From the NCBI GenBank assembly GCA_016490735.1, contig JAEMWC010000051.1, positions 690,001-754,000 of the forward strand: 64,000 nt of DNA. The letters run 5' to 3'. The translations under genes were made by a program, and so were the position numbers. Below the pieces are notes generated by a model, which had not been told where the DNA came from, did not search any database, and saw only the letters and a program-made list of their open reading frames with translations. Numbering within the stretch: position 1 is the first letter of the stretch; each line of letters starts with the position of its first letter. The stretch comes from Pachyseris speciosa. Lineage: Eukaryota; Cnidaria; Anthozoa; Scleractinia; Pachyseridae. Shown piece after piece: positions 1 through 10,752 of the stretch.

Positions 1-814
1 CCGAAGTGAGGTTGTGTTTCTGTCCGTTCTGTGACTGGATTCCGGGACCTGGAATGGCCATTTTGGCGAGTTTTAACTTGTAAATAATGCAATCGGTGCA
101 ATATTTTGTCAGCAGAACCGGGTGGCTCGAAAGTTATAAAAAATATCTGAAATGGAAATTGGCGGACTTCCATGTGGCCGTTATACAAGAATTACCCGGA
201 ATTTTATTGGGTCACAAAGGCGAAAATTACAGACTAGTGAGTGCAAGTGAAATCAAAAGCGCTATCCACGTCGCGCTTAAGAAGTGAGCAGAAAAATGTG
301 GAACAGATTTCAAGAAGTGGAGTCGAAGTTTGCTGCCAACGTATACTTGTACTTTCAAAGGATATTTTTGTCTCAAAAACTTGAAGGCAAAGTTGCGGAT
401 TTTTGGTGTTGTCAAACGGCGAACATTTTTGGTTTTGCAAGAAAATAAACGGTCATATTCAGTGAAAATTGGGGGTTTTGGTCAGTTTACGGAGTGATTA
501 AGTCTACATAACTGAGCATTTGGCAATAAGAAATGGTTTATTTCAACCATAGCACGGGATTTGGGAAAGTTGCAGGTTTTCAAAGCACTAACGGTGTTTA
601 TGACGTATATATACGTCTCTGGCAGTTAATGTGTTAAGATAGTTTGGCCCTCACACTGCCCCAAAAGTAGCAACATCTCGAAATTTGCAATAAATACCGA
701 CGGTTAACGTTGACAAATCCTGCGGGAAAGGAAGTACTCTCTTGAAAGTAACGTACTCAAACGTAACCCCACTCTCTGCCAACACGGTACACTGGAGTAA
801 AGAAGGTGGTCCAA
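1..814. other. No gene recognised
   Basis: I see no exon, RNA or repeat that I can support. The longest plus-strand reading frame (87-287, 66 codons) has no recognisable motif and no good flanking splice signals. The stretch lies downstream of the internal MFSD12-like exon at 1603-1767 (minus strand), so it may be intron of that gene. Confidence 0.4.
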
Positions 815-1425
815 AAAGCCTGGCGTAGCCAATCGAACGTTCGGCAATCGAACTCAGTCGAATTTCGGCCATTCCATTGATTTGGATTGGGCTCGGCAAT
901 CGAACATAATCGAACTCACCCAGACGTTTTACCAATCGAACACAATCGAACGTGCGAAAATCGAACACTTCTTTAATCTAAGAGAATCGAACTCTAGACA
1001 GATAGAGCTTTGTCCTTGCCCTGCGCTTTGCCTGTCATTCCAAATCGGTTTCATTTGGTTTCAAACAGTGCATTGCAGTCAAATAAGCTATGTGTAGGCT
1101 CGCGCTAGCTCCTATTTCAACCACGTAAACTTCGGCTCACATAGTTATAAGGGGAAAATCTCTGTTTTATAATTCGATTCTATTAATACTACAGTGCTTA
1201 CGATATCTATGTCGTTTTGTTTTACTACCGAACGAAATCTAACTAATGATTGCATCGATTAAGTGCGGAAATCGAACTCGCGAGTTCGGTAATTGAATTC
1301 ACCGAAAAAGTTCCCGTTCGTTTTTCAGTTCGATTGCCAAACCAATCCAAAAACAATAGAACGATTGGAGTTGGAGTGAGTTCGATTGACTGTTCGTCGG
1401 ATTCGTTCGATTGGCTATGCCGGAC
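815..1425. mobile_element. MITE with inverted ends and repeated TCGATTG/CAATCGA motifs
   Basis: The left end reads GGCGTAGCCAATCGAACG near 822 and the right end carries its near complement around 1403-1421. The octamer AATCGAAC and its complement recur more than ten times between these ends. I see no coding sequence. The structure is that of a short non-autonomous DNA element whose subterminal regions are built from one motif; the family is not identified and the exact ends are approximate. Confidence 0.5.
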
Positions 1426-1602
1426 CGGTCTGAATTATATGGTAGGGAGTCCAGCTAAACTGTTTTCTAATAAAGTTAAGCAATTAGTTTATTCGGCAGT
1501 TATTTAACAATACACAAGGTATAACTAGTTTCGGCTATCCGGCGATCCTAAACTTAAATAACAGCTCAACCGCAGTAAGGAGGCCAAATGAATCACGAAT
1601 AC

Positions 1603-1767
1603 CTGATAAAACTGAGGCTCCCGAAACCAAGCGGTCCAGTTAGCGGCAGATCTCTTGCTAGTACTGGTAACGAATTGAGCACTACAGTCACGTGGGTGTT
1701 CCTTAACTCCCGCGTGAAAAATGATCGTGAAGATAATCCCTGTGCCAACCACGATAAACACCACGTA
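1603..1767 (-). CDS. MFSD12: MFSD12-like transporter, internal exon
   Basis: This 165-nt phase-0 exon is bounded by a TTTCAG acceptor (just above 1767) and a CAG|GTATTC donor (below 1603). It encodes a hydrophobic helix (VVFIVVGTGIIFTIIFHAG) followed by a polar loop ending WFREPQFYQ. Vertebrate MFSD12 has the same arrangement: a helix, a basic cytosolic loop, then W..WLREPAFYQV. It belongs with the first exon at 6433-6944. At least one exon should lie between them (the phases do not join directly: phase 2 versus phase 0), and I could not find it. The remaining exons must lie beyond the left edge of the window. Confidence 0.7.
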
Positions 1768-1913
1768 CTGAAAGAGCGAAGGAAACAAATATCAACAGCC
1801 TTATCATACCAATGGGACAGTTGTCTGAGATGCTGGTAAATGGTTCATATAAACTACCTAACTGATGTGTTAGCAAAAATTAGTAACAAAATCTAGGCCC
1901 TCAATATTTTCCC

Positions 1914-2118
1914 AGCATGCGTAACAAGAGTTTCCGTGGGGTTTCCTGGCAAAGAAAGACCGAGCGAAAGGATTTTTTGATGTTTTGGCCGCACGACAAA
2001 TGGGCGAGAGCTTTTATTTTGCTCTCGTCCCTTTTTGCGTGCAGCCAAAACATCGAACATCTCGTTGCTCGGTCTTTCTTTCCTCCGAAGCCCCACGGAA
2101 ACGATTGCTACGCAGGCT
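1914..2118. mobile_element. Foldback MITE, about 205 bp
   Basis: Two arms of roughly 90 bases are imperfect complements. The left arm contains TTTCCGTGGGG, AAAGAAAGACCGAGC and GATGTTTTGGC; the right arm contains their complements in reverse order (GCCAAAACATCGA, GCTCGGTCTTTCTTT, CCCCACGGAAA). The two open frames that cross it are by-products of the palindrome. Confidence 0.7.
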
Positions 2119-2922
2119 ATTACTTTCCATGATTAGTGATTAGGTGAGGGATTTAACAACTGAATGGTAGGAGTGAGTTAGGAATTGGCAGTCTAGAAAT
2201 CGAAGTTGGTATTTTGATGGAACTCTGAGCTTTTGTCACACCACTAAAAAACAGTACCTCAAGTTTACAAATTTTAAATTCTGTATTTTTGCCCTTACTG
2301 ACCCTTACTGGGTTTGTTTTTGTATGAAAACACGCAGTGTACATATGAGTTCGTGTAAGGTGTTATAACACCAAGAAAGGGGTAATAAACACGATACCAT
2401 GCTCTGGTGTCATTTTTGTTAAGGTCAATGTTGACATGTTGACCTTGGCCTACAGGCTCTTCATTTGGGCAATTCAGAGAGGTTGGTGCTCGGTCAAATG
2501 CTAAGGGATTGGGGTGAGCTCGCCCCAATCCCGTAGTTTTTGACAGTGCGCCATTAATCGAGGCAAAAATCCTCTCTGTATGCAGGCTAGGTTGACCTTG
2601 GCTGGAGTGGCCACTATCATCTTGACTAACAAGTCTTTAGTACAGTTTACTGTGACAAGTAACATTTACCATAAAAGCAGTAGCATCCGAGGACCCCAGT
2701 TTGTCTGAACTAGTGCTATCTTCACTGGTACCCAGTAAAACCCAGGTAACAACAAACACAAAGATGTTACATGACCCAGTGGCTGCATACCTACAAATCA
2801 AGGAAATTACAAGTTATATCAAAGGTGGAAATGTTGAAAATACAGTAATTGCAGCAAGGTTTGAAAACTATGTAGCTTTTATCATATAATCTACAGAATG
2901 CATATCTCGGTCTGGGGCAATT
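2119..2922. other. Non-coding, presumed MFSD12 intron
   Basis: No exon was recognised. The only structure I see is a short palindrome at about 2509-2533 (GATTGGGG...CCCCAATC). The missing second MFSD12 exon could lie here or in another part of 1768-6426, but I could not pick it out. Confidence 0.35.
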
Positions 2923-2924
2923 TA

Positions 2925-3107
2925 TAGACCCTTTTCATAATGGCGCCAGACAAATTATTCTTTTATTTTTATGATAATGAGCCCTACTAGCCTCGTCAGC
3001 ATGTGCAAAATTCAATAGAATTTTTTCATTAAAGTGAGGTTAGTAGGGCTAATTAACACATATACAAAAGAATAATTAAAATCGTCCGCCATTATGAAAA
3101 AGGTCTA
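2925..3107. mobile_element. TA-flanked MITE, 183 bp (mariner-like)
   Basis: The ends are TAGACCCTTTTCATAATGG and its complement CCATTATGAAAAAGGTCTA, and a TA dinucleotide flanks each end (2923-2924, 3108-3109). The interior repeats the inverted theme (AATTATTCTTTT / AAAAGAATAATT). It is too short to code. A TA duplication fits Tc1/mariner-type mobilisation. Confidence 0.6.
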
Positions 3108-3285
3108 TAGGGTGCCTTTGAGTATTATAGGTGTGTGTGTGTGAGACACCTAAAACAGTTGAGACCACAATTAATATTGTATATGCATTGGATTGAACTA
3201 TTTCAGAAGAGAACCACAAAATCTTCCATCACCACCCACTATTTGACAACAAAGTTGTTTAAATAGCCAGTCAATCAATCAGTCA

Positions 3286-3492
3286 AGGCCCTGCCAGGGG
3301 GGGGGGGGGGTTCCCATGTCACTTATCTAAATTTTAAAATCTCTCTTGTCGGTGTTTAAATTGCTAATTCTTGGCCTTGATGTAACTGTCGGAATTTTGC
3401 CGGGAATGATGTCTCTCATCAGGATTTCATTTTGTGTGCTGTCGCTACTTTTTGGGCTATGTCACTTGTCGGAATTTACCCTGGCAGGGCCT
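3286..3492. mobile_element. MITE, 207 bp, with a 6-bp target duplication
   Basis: The ends are AGGCCCTGCCAGG and CCTGGCAGGGCCT. The six bases CAGTCA sit immediately outside both ends (3280-3285 and 3493-3498). The left end runs into an uninterrupted run of about 14 G (3297-3310). I do not recognise the superfamily; a 6-bp duplication is uncommon among animal DNA transposons. Confidence 0.6.
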
Positions 3493-3498
3493 CAGTCA

Positions 3499-5264
3499 AG
3501 TCTCACATGCAAATAAAGAATTTGCAGTTTTAATATTAAATTTTATAAAACCACTTGCAAGTGTTATCTTTTCTCTGACAACTGAAACTGCCATTACATT
3601 ATAGCATCAGACGTTCTTGAGTGGTGTAAGATTCACTGTAGTCTATTTAGAGGATTTTAGCAAGCCATTACGACTCAACACTTGGTGATCACAAAGCCAC
3701 AGAACATTTTTATATCACTAATTTGAGTGTACCTTATGTCTATTATATTTGACTGTGTTTAATTTAAGCAATAAAATTATATTTCAACATCTTAGAGTTT
3801 AATAGTCCATATGGAATAAAGAAATGTAATTATCTGAAAGCCATGACCAGTCAAAATGACCAGCACTGCAAACCAAAGTTTTCCCGGAGAAATCTTCATC
3901 TCAACCGCACATTGTCTGTTGACTGGCCATTATTTTGAACCCTGTGACACGTGCAATTATATGCCCTCAAATGGAATTAACCTCCATTGTGTAATTTGCA
4001 CTTTAACAGTTCAAACTTTCCAGGGACAAAATTTTCCCTTATAAAAGTCTTATTTTTCATCCCTGGAACACTGTTTACCCCTACATTGAATTTTTGATCA
4101 CGATTCACCCTGGGATGAAATCATCCCAGGTTGAACAAATTTCATCTTGGGATCATGAAAACACAAAGAGGAAAATAACCAGACACCAAGGTCAAACTCC
4201 TCCTGGGGTGAAACTCGCCCTGGGATGAGTTCACTCATGCAAGCAGGCTATCAGTTAATAAAGCAACAAGCCTGTGATCCTGTACATGTGTAACGATGCA
4301 TAGAGCAAAGAACTAGCTGGACTCTCAAACCAAAAGAAACCCTTTTTCCAAGCATTATTTCTTGTCTTCTGCTGTTTAGTCACTTAAAACCCTTTCTTTC
4401 CAAATCCTTCAGCATAGAATTTGGTGCCGTACTTGTGCACTAAACTCTTAAAAAAGTGTAATTGTGCAGTCGAAGCTGTTCACTAAAACTGAATGTTCTT
4501 AATTTCTTTTTGTGTTTTGAGTCGGAAATGTTCTTAACAGCTCTTAAGTATAAATCGATGTTAATGTGAAGACCACAAGACTATTGTTAGGACACAGACA
4601 ATGACATAAAAAGGTGCATGGAATTGAATGCGTACCCTCGCGAGCGACTACATAACTTTTTACTTCAGCAAGATGAGTTATATGTTCTTGAATTTTTGGC
4701 AGTTTCTGCAAATTAAAATATGGTAGTTTTGTTTCATGGTTTTTATACCAGTCTCTGCTTGCAGACCCGAATATAAAGCGAACACTCTGTATTGTGTCAA
4801 ATTTCTTTCACACATGTGCCTGGAGAGATTCCAGCTAGTTCTTTGCTCAATGCTTCATTGTACTTGCACAGTATCACAGCCCAGTGGCATCTATAACTCA
4901 GGCATTCAGGATTATAATATGATAGACCATTTTTTATGCTTATAAGGGTAGACCATAGGGTGGCCCATGATAGCCCATGGGTCCTGGTCCTGGTTTTGTC
5001 TACACCCTGATTTTTTTTTATTTATAAATCAGGCTGTATCTACAATTTTTTTTAATAGAATGAAGTTAGACAAAGCAGTTATGAATCTGTTATTAATTAT
5101 ACATCACAAAGTTCGCCTGGCGTGTAAATTTATTATAAATATAAATAATGAACTTTCAGACTCTGAGCAAAATTCTGTGATTTATACATAATGCCCAGGG
5201 ATGCAGCTAAGTAAAAATTGAGACGGTTGAAAGATCCATTGCGGCACGTTGCTGTGTGCAGAAT
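3499..5264. other. Non-coding, presumed MFSD12 intron
   Basis: I found no exon. Between about 4066 and 4240 the motif CCTGGGATGA and relatives (CATCCCAGG, CTGGGGTGAAAC) recur in both orientations, probably the remains of an inverted-repeat element. No splice-bounded coding segment with recognisable homology was found. Confidence 0.35.
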
Positions 5265-5267
5265 TAA

Positions 5268-5668
5268 GGCCCTGTTCGCACTAAGACGAAAATTTGAGTT
5301 TGGCTTTTGCAAAAAAAGTGAAAATTTTGTAATCACCAATTTTTTGTTTTCGTAATCCTGTTCACACATGAAGATGCGAAATTTTTTTTACTGACAGATG
5401 GCTCTAATGCAAGGCAACCGCAAAACCCACACTGAAGGAGTCCGTCATCAACTTGATGACCCAATGACGGATGGATGTCAACGAACAAAGGATTTTCTCG
5501 CCTGACAAAATTTTTACAGCCTCCAAAGCTAGTCGACAGAATCTTTGAAGTTTCGTTGCGCTTGCAAAAATTTTGGTGGGTGCAAAAAATCGTTCGCACT
5601 AGAAATGGCTTCGCGTTGACAGATTTTTTGGTAAATCAAACAAAATTTCGCGTAGTGCGAACAGGCCC
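5268..5668. mobile_element. PIF/Harbinger-like MITE, 401 bp
   Basis: The ends read GGCCCTGTTCGCACTA and, at the right, TAGTGCGAACAGGCCC. TAA lies on both sides (5265-5267 and 5669-5671). A three-base TAA/TWA duplication and GG-starting terminal repeats are typical of PIF/Harbinger MITEs. The open frames inside it are not genes. Confidence 0.65.
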
Positions 5669-5689
5669 TAAGGCGCTTGCCGCCGGGAG

Positions 5690-5975
5690 CACCTTACCTT
5701 TGCTCTGCATGGGCAAATTCCATGATCGATATAAAATGACTAGCGGTGCTTGGAAAATTCCGTGATTTATATATCATGACTTTTGAGCGGTGCTGGGCAA
5801 ATTCCATGATTCATATAAAATGACTAGCGGCGCTTGGAAAATTCCGTGATTTATATATCATGACTTTAGCGGTGCTGGGCAAATTCCATGATTTATATAA
5901 CATGACTAGCGGTGCTTGGAAAATTCCATGATTTATATATCACAGCGGCGCTGAACAAATTCCATGATTTATAAG
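5690..5975 (+). repeat. Minisatellite, about 42-bp units arranged as dimers
   Basis: Units of the form AGCGGTGCTTGGAAAATTCC... and AGCGGTGCTGGGCAAATTCC..., each followed by a TGATTTATATATCATGAC-like block, alternate head to tail for about seven copies. The alternation (GGAAAATTCCGTG versus GGGCAAATTCCATG) shows that the array grew in pairs. It lies within the presumed MFSD12 first intron. Confidence 0.75.
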
Positions 5976-6432
5976 CTATCTCTAAAACAGGGAACGGGAT
6001 TGCTTATAAATAAAATATTTACAACTGCTTTGCCTAACTTCGTGATACATGTATATAAACAAATTTGAAAGACACATGTACAGCCAGATTTGTAAATATT
6101 AACGAAAAAATGGCATATGAATTTTGTCTAAATAATAAGCTTAAAGTTACAAACGGCGGGCATATTCCTTAAGCTAAACTTACCAGGAATGCAATATTTC
6201 CGTGCAAGTTCATCGCTTTAGATCCAGATGCGTACCAACTGGATTTGAAATCGGGGTCAAATAAAGGATCCTTTCTCCGAGAGATTTATCGCCTCTGATC
6301 GAAAACGACTTAAGTTCTTAAATTTAAGAGTCGACCAGGGATTAACAGGGTTTAAGTATACAAGGTAATTGAACTCTTCGATACTCTGCAGGATTCTAAT
6401 ACCATTTCTTTACTTTTATTTCCAACACTTGC

Positions 6433-6944
6433 CTGATTGCGGTAAGGCCACACTTTTCGTTGTCATCGTCCGTTAACTCTGGTATCAAACTGAGATGAGA
6501 AATTTGCGATGCCGCCCAGCCGAACTGAAAAAGTACAATGAACACCGCGTAATAAAGAAACTTCGCCCACTGATCAGCGTTCTCGCAGCCTAAACACGGG
6601 TTAAACACGAACGGAAAGCTGATAACCACGAAAACAGTTCCAGTGAGATGCCAAATCTTTCGCCGACCGTATTTGAAGCGACCTGTGTGATCGGACGCGA
6701 TGCCCACGAGTGGAGTACTCACGGCATCAGCAACTTGTCCAATTAGCAGCAAAGCACCGGCGTTCGTGTTTGAAAATTTCACCACTTTGTGAAGATAAAC
6801 TAAGAGATAGGTGAACCACATCGACGCAGAGAGATCATTAAGCACATGTCCAACACCATAACAAATCTTGGTTCGCCATGTGAGCGTCTTTTGTTTCGTA
6901 ACAACGACGTAATTTATCGCCAACACACCGTTTTCCTCCGCCAT
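6433..6944 (-). CDS. MFSD12: MFSD12-like major facilitator transporter, first coding exon
   Basis: The exon starts at ATG 6944 and encodes about 170 residues of the N-terminal half of an MFS transporter of the glycoside-pentoside-hexuronide type. Diagnostic stretches are GHVLNDLSASMWFTYLL (helix 1), GQVADAVSTPLVG (helix 2), a charged loop with GRFKYGRRKIWHL (motif A-like), and QFGWASQISHLSLIPEL. All of these match the order in vertebrate MFSD12, a lysosome/melanosome membrane protein needed for cysteine import into those organelles (known from vertebrates). Homology fades after LTAIR. There the DNA reads ATCAG|GCAAGT, a GC-type splice donor, so the exon probably ends at 6433 in phase 2. Continuing past it gives only 12 non-homologous codons and a stop. 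The host protein has roughly 450-480 residues, so most of the gene is to the left. Confidence 0.8.
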
Positions 6945-7238
6945 AAGGATAAATATCTTCGTCCACGGGAAAGCTTCCCCGCGCTTAGTGAGTCAAGTAT
7001 AAAACAGTTACAATAGATAACTATTTCTGCTTTTTGGATTACGAGTCCGGAGTTCGTTCGACCGCCAACTGATTAAACGTTGTCACGCAATCCGAATCAT
7101 GGTCACCTGACGTCAGGCATCTGGAAGAACGATCAATGTCCAGCTGTCAGTAAAGCCTACCCCTGGCACATTAATGTGAAAACCTGTAAAGTTCAGCTCA
7201 GTTTATTTAAAATAAGGCGATGCACACATTGTAGCAAC
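6945..7238. other. Upstream region of the MFSD12-like gene
   Basis: This segment lies 5' of the MFSD12 start codon and presumably holds its promoter and leader. I see no clear TATA box or other defined motif. Confidence 0.3.
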
Positions 7239-7518
7239 GCAGACGCTCTTTGGGCTCGTCACGCATTGCCCAAAGAGCGTCTGCTCTCCCATGTATAAAG
7301 GTAATCCGGATTCCAGAATCCAGAAAATATTTGCTTGTCAGGAATCCCGAATCCTGGGCTGAATTCAAGTTGCTTAAGATTCACCCTAGTCCCCCTCGCA
7401 GCCGTTTTTAGTATCGTCAAGGAGGAGCGTTGCGTGACGATACTAAAAACGGCTGCGAGGGAGACGAAAGTCTCCTTGGGCTCGTCACGCAACGCGCGCG
7501 TTGCGTGACGAGCCCAAA
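7239..7518. repeat. Three successive perfect palindromes
   Basis: Palindrome 1 (about 7239-7284) has arms GCAGACGCTCTTTGGG and their complement around CTCGTCACGCATTG. Palindrome 2 (about 7392-7461) pairs CCCTCGCAGCCGTTTTTAG with its complement. Palindrome 3 (about 7475-7518) is an almost loopless hairpin of TTGGGCTCGTCACGCAACGC. The words GGGCTCGTCACGCA and CGTTGCGTGACGA recur in all three. The block resembles foldback-element ends inserted into one another. Confidence 0.65.
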
Positions 7519-8808
7519 CCACGGCTGCGAAGGAGACTAGGGAGACTACAGATTCACCCCAAATCGGGTTGATTTGCCTGCCGAAACTGAGGCACAAATT
7601 TGAGCGTGTTTCGCTCGAAACACGACAATCCGCACAGGGAAAGTCCAGCACGAAACGTATCCGGACCTAATAGTTACTAACCATGGTCACAGTGAGACGA
7701 CATGCTTCGCACTTACCAGAGGTACTGTTTCTCTTATTTCACTGGGCCTATATAATTCGTTTTATCCTGAGAAAATAATCGAGGGTGAACCTTAGGCGAC
7801 CAAATAAGCAGTCAACGATCAGCTGGGCGAAGGAACAGGGTGTAAAGAAGAAGGCTAAAGGCCAAACGATATGATGCGATAATTTGTTAGGGAGTATGGA
7901 AAGGCTTGCGACAAGAAAATTTCCGTTCAAAGACAAAAGAGTTAACTGGCACCCTTCCGTAAGTCTATTTCCTTAGCATATATGCGTCCCATTGTCCCAA
8001 CAGCCTGCCAAATAGTAGATGCCAATGTTACGCTGCAGCAGAGCCCGCGCAGCAAGTTTGCAAGTGGGGGGGCTCGCTTCGAACGCGTTAGCGTGAGTCA
8101 ACTGGGGGGATCAGGGGGCATGCTCCCCCGGAAAATTTTTAAATTGAAGTCCTTGAAAATGGCTGAAAATGCATTTAAAACTAACATGGTGTGGTGAGAC
8201 GTATATACTTTCAGCAACAAAAAAGAGGTGTTTCAAAACAAGAATAATCAGGTTTCGATGAAACGTTAAATAGAAAAGTAACTTCGATTTTTTTTAGCAT
8301 TACTTGCTTTTTAGCCCCCCCAGCCCCTCCCCCTGCGCGGTGCCTGTGCAGGGTAGAACGTTTCGGGTACAAACCATTTACCGTAAGAAGGATTATGGTG
8401 TTGCCTTAAGACATGACCGAAGAAGTGAGATTTCGCCATTCTGGCTGGTAGTTCTTTTGGAGAATGTGCAAATAGAACTACATGATGGCAAATTTTTAAG
8501 ACAGAAAGTAACATCTAAGTGGCTAAACCAGACAAGTAATCCACTTACGTACACTCCCGGTGATGTCTGTAATGGAACCTCCCTTTCAAAGACCACTCTA
8601 ACATCAGAGCAGGACACCAGGCTCTTTATGCTCGCTAATGGAGACCTTGATGATGATGACGGTGTCAGAGAGAATCAGAATCAAAGAACTCCAGAGGATG
8701 ACACAGGGTGGACAGGGTGAGATTGAAGTATCGCTTCCAATATTACCAGGGGTGAGCTTATCAGGACGAAGAACCACACGTTTCTTGTTACGATAAACAT
8801 TTGAAAAC
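7519..8808. other. No gene recognised
   Basis: The 138-codon plus-strand frame at 8304-8720 has no recognisable domain and is not bounded by signals I trust. C- and G-rich tracts near 8065-8130 and 8315-8340 carry roughly complementary words (GCGCAGCAAGTTTGCAAG / ACTTGCTTTTTAGCC) and may be the ends of an old MITE. Confidence 0.3.
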
Positions 8809-9244
8809 TTAAACCCATTGGTACCCGTGCCGGCCTAAACCGGCCGCGCAGAACCACGTCCCTTGTACCGCTTGTGACGTCATCATTTTTAATGCTCATG
8901 GACAACTTTTGCATGATAGCATGTGTAGGGGAAAGAGATCTTTCAAACCATACCCAAATGAGCACCATTCCGTCCAGCAGGCCGGAGAAAACGCGAAAAA
9001 AACAAGTAACGTTGAGCCGAAAATTTGAATGAAAATCTTGTTCCACTACCCATCTGCACTTCCTTCCACCAAATCCTTAGGCTCGATTTCCGCCGCTCAC
9101 TCGGGTCCGGGCTTTCCTCCCCGAGAGAGCGGCTGGACGCGTCGGTTAACCATTGTTGGTTTCAGCCAATGAGCTTACCGCCTGCAGATTTTCGTCTGGC
9201 AATGTTGTCGCATAAATTATCATATCAGAACAGAGTTGTGGAAA

Positions 9245-9715
9245 ATGGCGGACAACGTGGAAAGGATGTGTGTAGCTTACGAGCGAGTTTTGACGACATT
9301 TAACATTGAGAATTTAAACGATTTACAGCGAGAGGCACTGGAAAAGTTGATTAGTGGCCGAGAGGTCTTTGTTATTCAACTAACTGGGTCGGGAAAGTCC
9401 CGGATTTTTCAGTCCGCTCCGATGTGTTTCGACACAGTCCTTTGCTAACCAATGCGAAGTCAATCGTAATTGTGATTTCTCCTCTGGCTTCCCTTATGCA
9501 AGACCAAGTACGGTACCTTAAGTCTCTTGGAATCAGTGCGAGTTCATCGGGGATGAACTGAAGAGAGATGAGGCTAAGCAACTGGTAGAACGCGGGGAAT
9601 TTCAGGTCGTGTATGGCTCAGCAGAGGCGTATTCCTCAACAAAACGATGGCGTGCTATGCTAAGAAGTGACGCTTACAAAAATAGATTGTCCGCCGTCCT
9701 TTGTTGCACCTCTTA
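9245..9715 (+). pseudogene. RecQ-like helicase, N-terminal fragment with frameshifts
   Basis: From ATG 9245 the product begins MADNVERMCV and contains NLNDLQREALEKLISGREVF (the RecQ motif 0 region, with its conserved glutamine) and QLTGSGKS, a Walker A motif whose usual proline is leucine. A stop follows at about 9448. In another frame the sequence continues with VIVISPLASLMQDQVRYLKS, the RecQ motif Ia (SPLxSLMxDQV). After a further frame change comes FQVVYGSAEAY. Homology stops before the DExH box, at about 9715. The order and spacing are those of RecQ family helicases (3'-5' DNA unwinding), but the gene here cannot make an active protein. Confidence 0.75.
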
Positions 9716-10640
9716 ACAATGAACGGCCATTCTTCGCGCAAATTTTTTTGCATTCGTTGTTGACATTAGAACAAATTCGGTCCTCGATGGCTTTTTTGAG
9801 TTCAGCACTATCCATAACTGCGTCCGCGATCGACTTATAACTGCTTCCTCGCACCAAAGCTCTACCAAGCCGATGGAGATCCTTTGATAACACTCCGATT
9901 TACTCCCTGATTCATAAGTCACAATTGCCTGAAATAAAGAACATTTTTATAATTTTATTTGAGCCGAACAGGGAAGAAGGATAACGTGCACGTTCTGTCA
10001 AATAAATTGTAAACAAATAAATTTAATTAGCGCTTACCTGTACTTCACAAATATCTCCCTAGCAGTGGACTCCTGGCGTTTCCTTCACCAAAGGCGCATC
10101 TTGGACGGGACCAATGGGCCAAACTATTGGTAACTGAACAGGCATGGGACTGGGTTTGGGTCGAATCTCTCCAAATGACAAGCTTTTTGCGGCCTTTTTC
10201 CTTCCTTCATCCGTTACATGGCGAAGAGATTTCAACGGCGCAGCAACACTTGGCGAGATTGACGAGTCTGTAGGAACGCCTCGCTTCGGCCGGTTATTTG
10301 CTGTAAACTTTTCTTTCAATAAATGCTGGAGAATTTTAATCTCCTCTCGGATCTTTTCAAGGCGCTTAACATCTCGATAGCAGCGCTCGTTGCAGATGGT
10401 AACTGTCCATGTTTACACTCGAGAGAGGGACATCCATTATATTGCAAATTCTGTTTCGTAAATCAGACACTTTTTCATTTAATCTAGTTTTATTCCTAGG
10501 GTCAGGAAGCTCACAGCCACAGAATACGCATCCAGTATTCGTTTGAAATTTTTTGGGCGTATCCTCGCTTGCACATTCGCCATCCATTACAACATTGCGT
10601 ATTTGCGGGCGAAATAAGTGCCTGGTCCTCACTAGCGACG
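9660..10640 (-). pseudogene. Cysteine-rich transposon-encoded protein, N-terminal part, with a candidate intron
   Basis: Reading leftward from the right TIR, the frame has CVFCG at about 10545, then NEKVSDLRNRICNI, and after a one-base frame change ICNERCYRD near 10390. Together these make a plausible Cys4 zinc-binding module (CxxC, about 45 residues, CxxxC). A basic stretch (RLEKIREEIKILQHLLKEKF) and a Ser/Pro-rich linker to about 10059 follow. A GT-AG intron is likely at about 9929-10037 (donor GAAGTACAG|GTAAGC, acceptor TTTATTTCAG|GCAATT). Beyond it the frame has TYESGSKS and, after another shift, LHRLGRALVRGSSYKSIADA, ending at the junction with the helicase. I do not know the function. 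Similar proteins recur in coral genomes as uncharacterised repeats (from memory, not checked). A further cysteine cluster (SDCKCSLFKPC) lies near 10790, outside the CATAAG-rich patch. Confidence 0.5.
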
Positions 10641-10752
10641 CAAGCATAAGCATAAGCTTATGCGCCGGTGAGGACAGCCGTGACATAAGCATAAACATAA
10701 GCATAAGAATATGAAAACCTTGCGTTCTTCTTATGCTTATGCTTGTATTGCT
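10640..10752. repeat. CATAAG-rich inverted repeat patch
   Basis: Copies of GCATAAGCATAAGC are followed by their complement GCTTATGCTTATGC with short spacers. The patch interrupts the cysteine-rich gene of the surrounding transposon and is probably a small foldback insertion. Confidence 0.5.

Noticed and set aside
8304..8720. A 138-codon plus-strand open frame
   Set aside because: No domain, starts in a C-rich repeat-like tract, and overlapping frames on the other strand are equally long.
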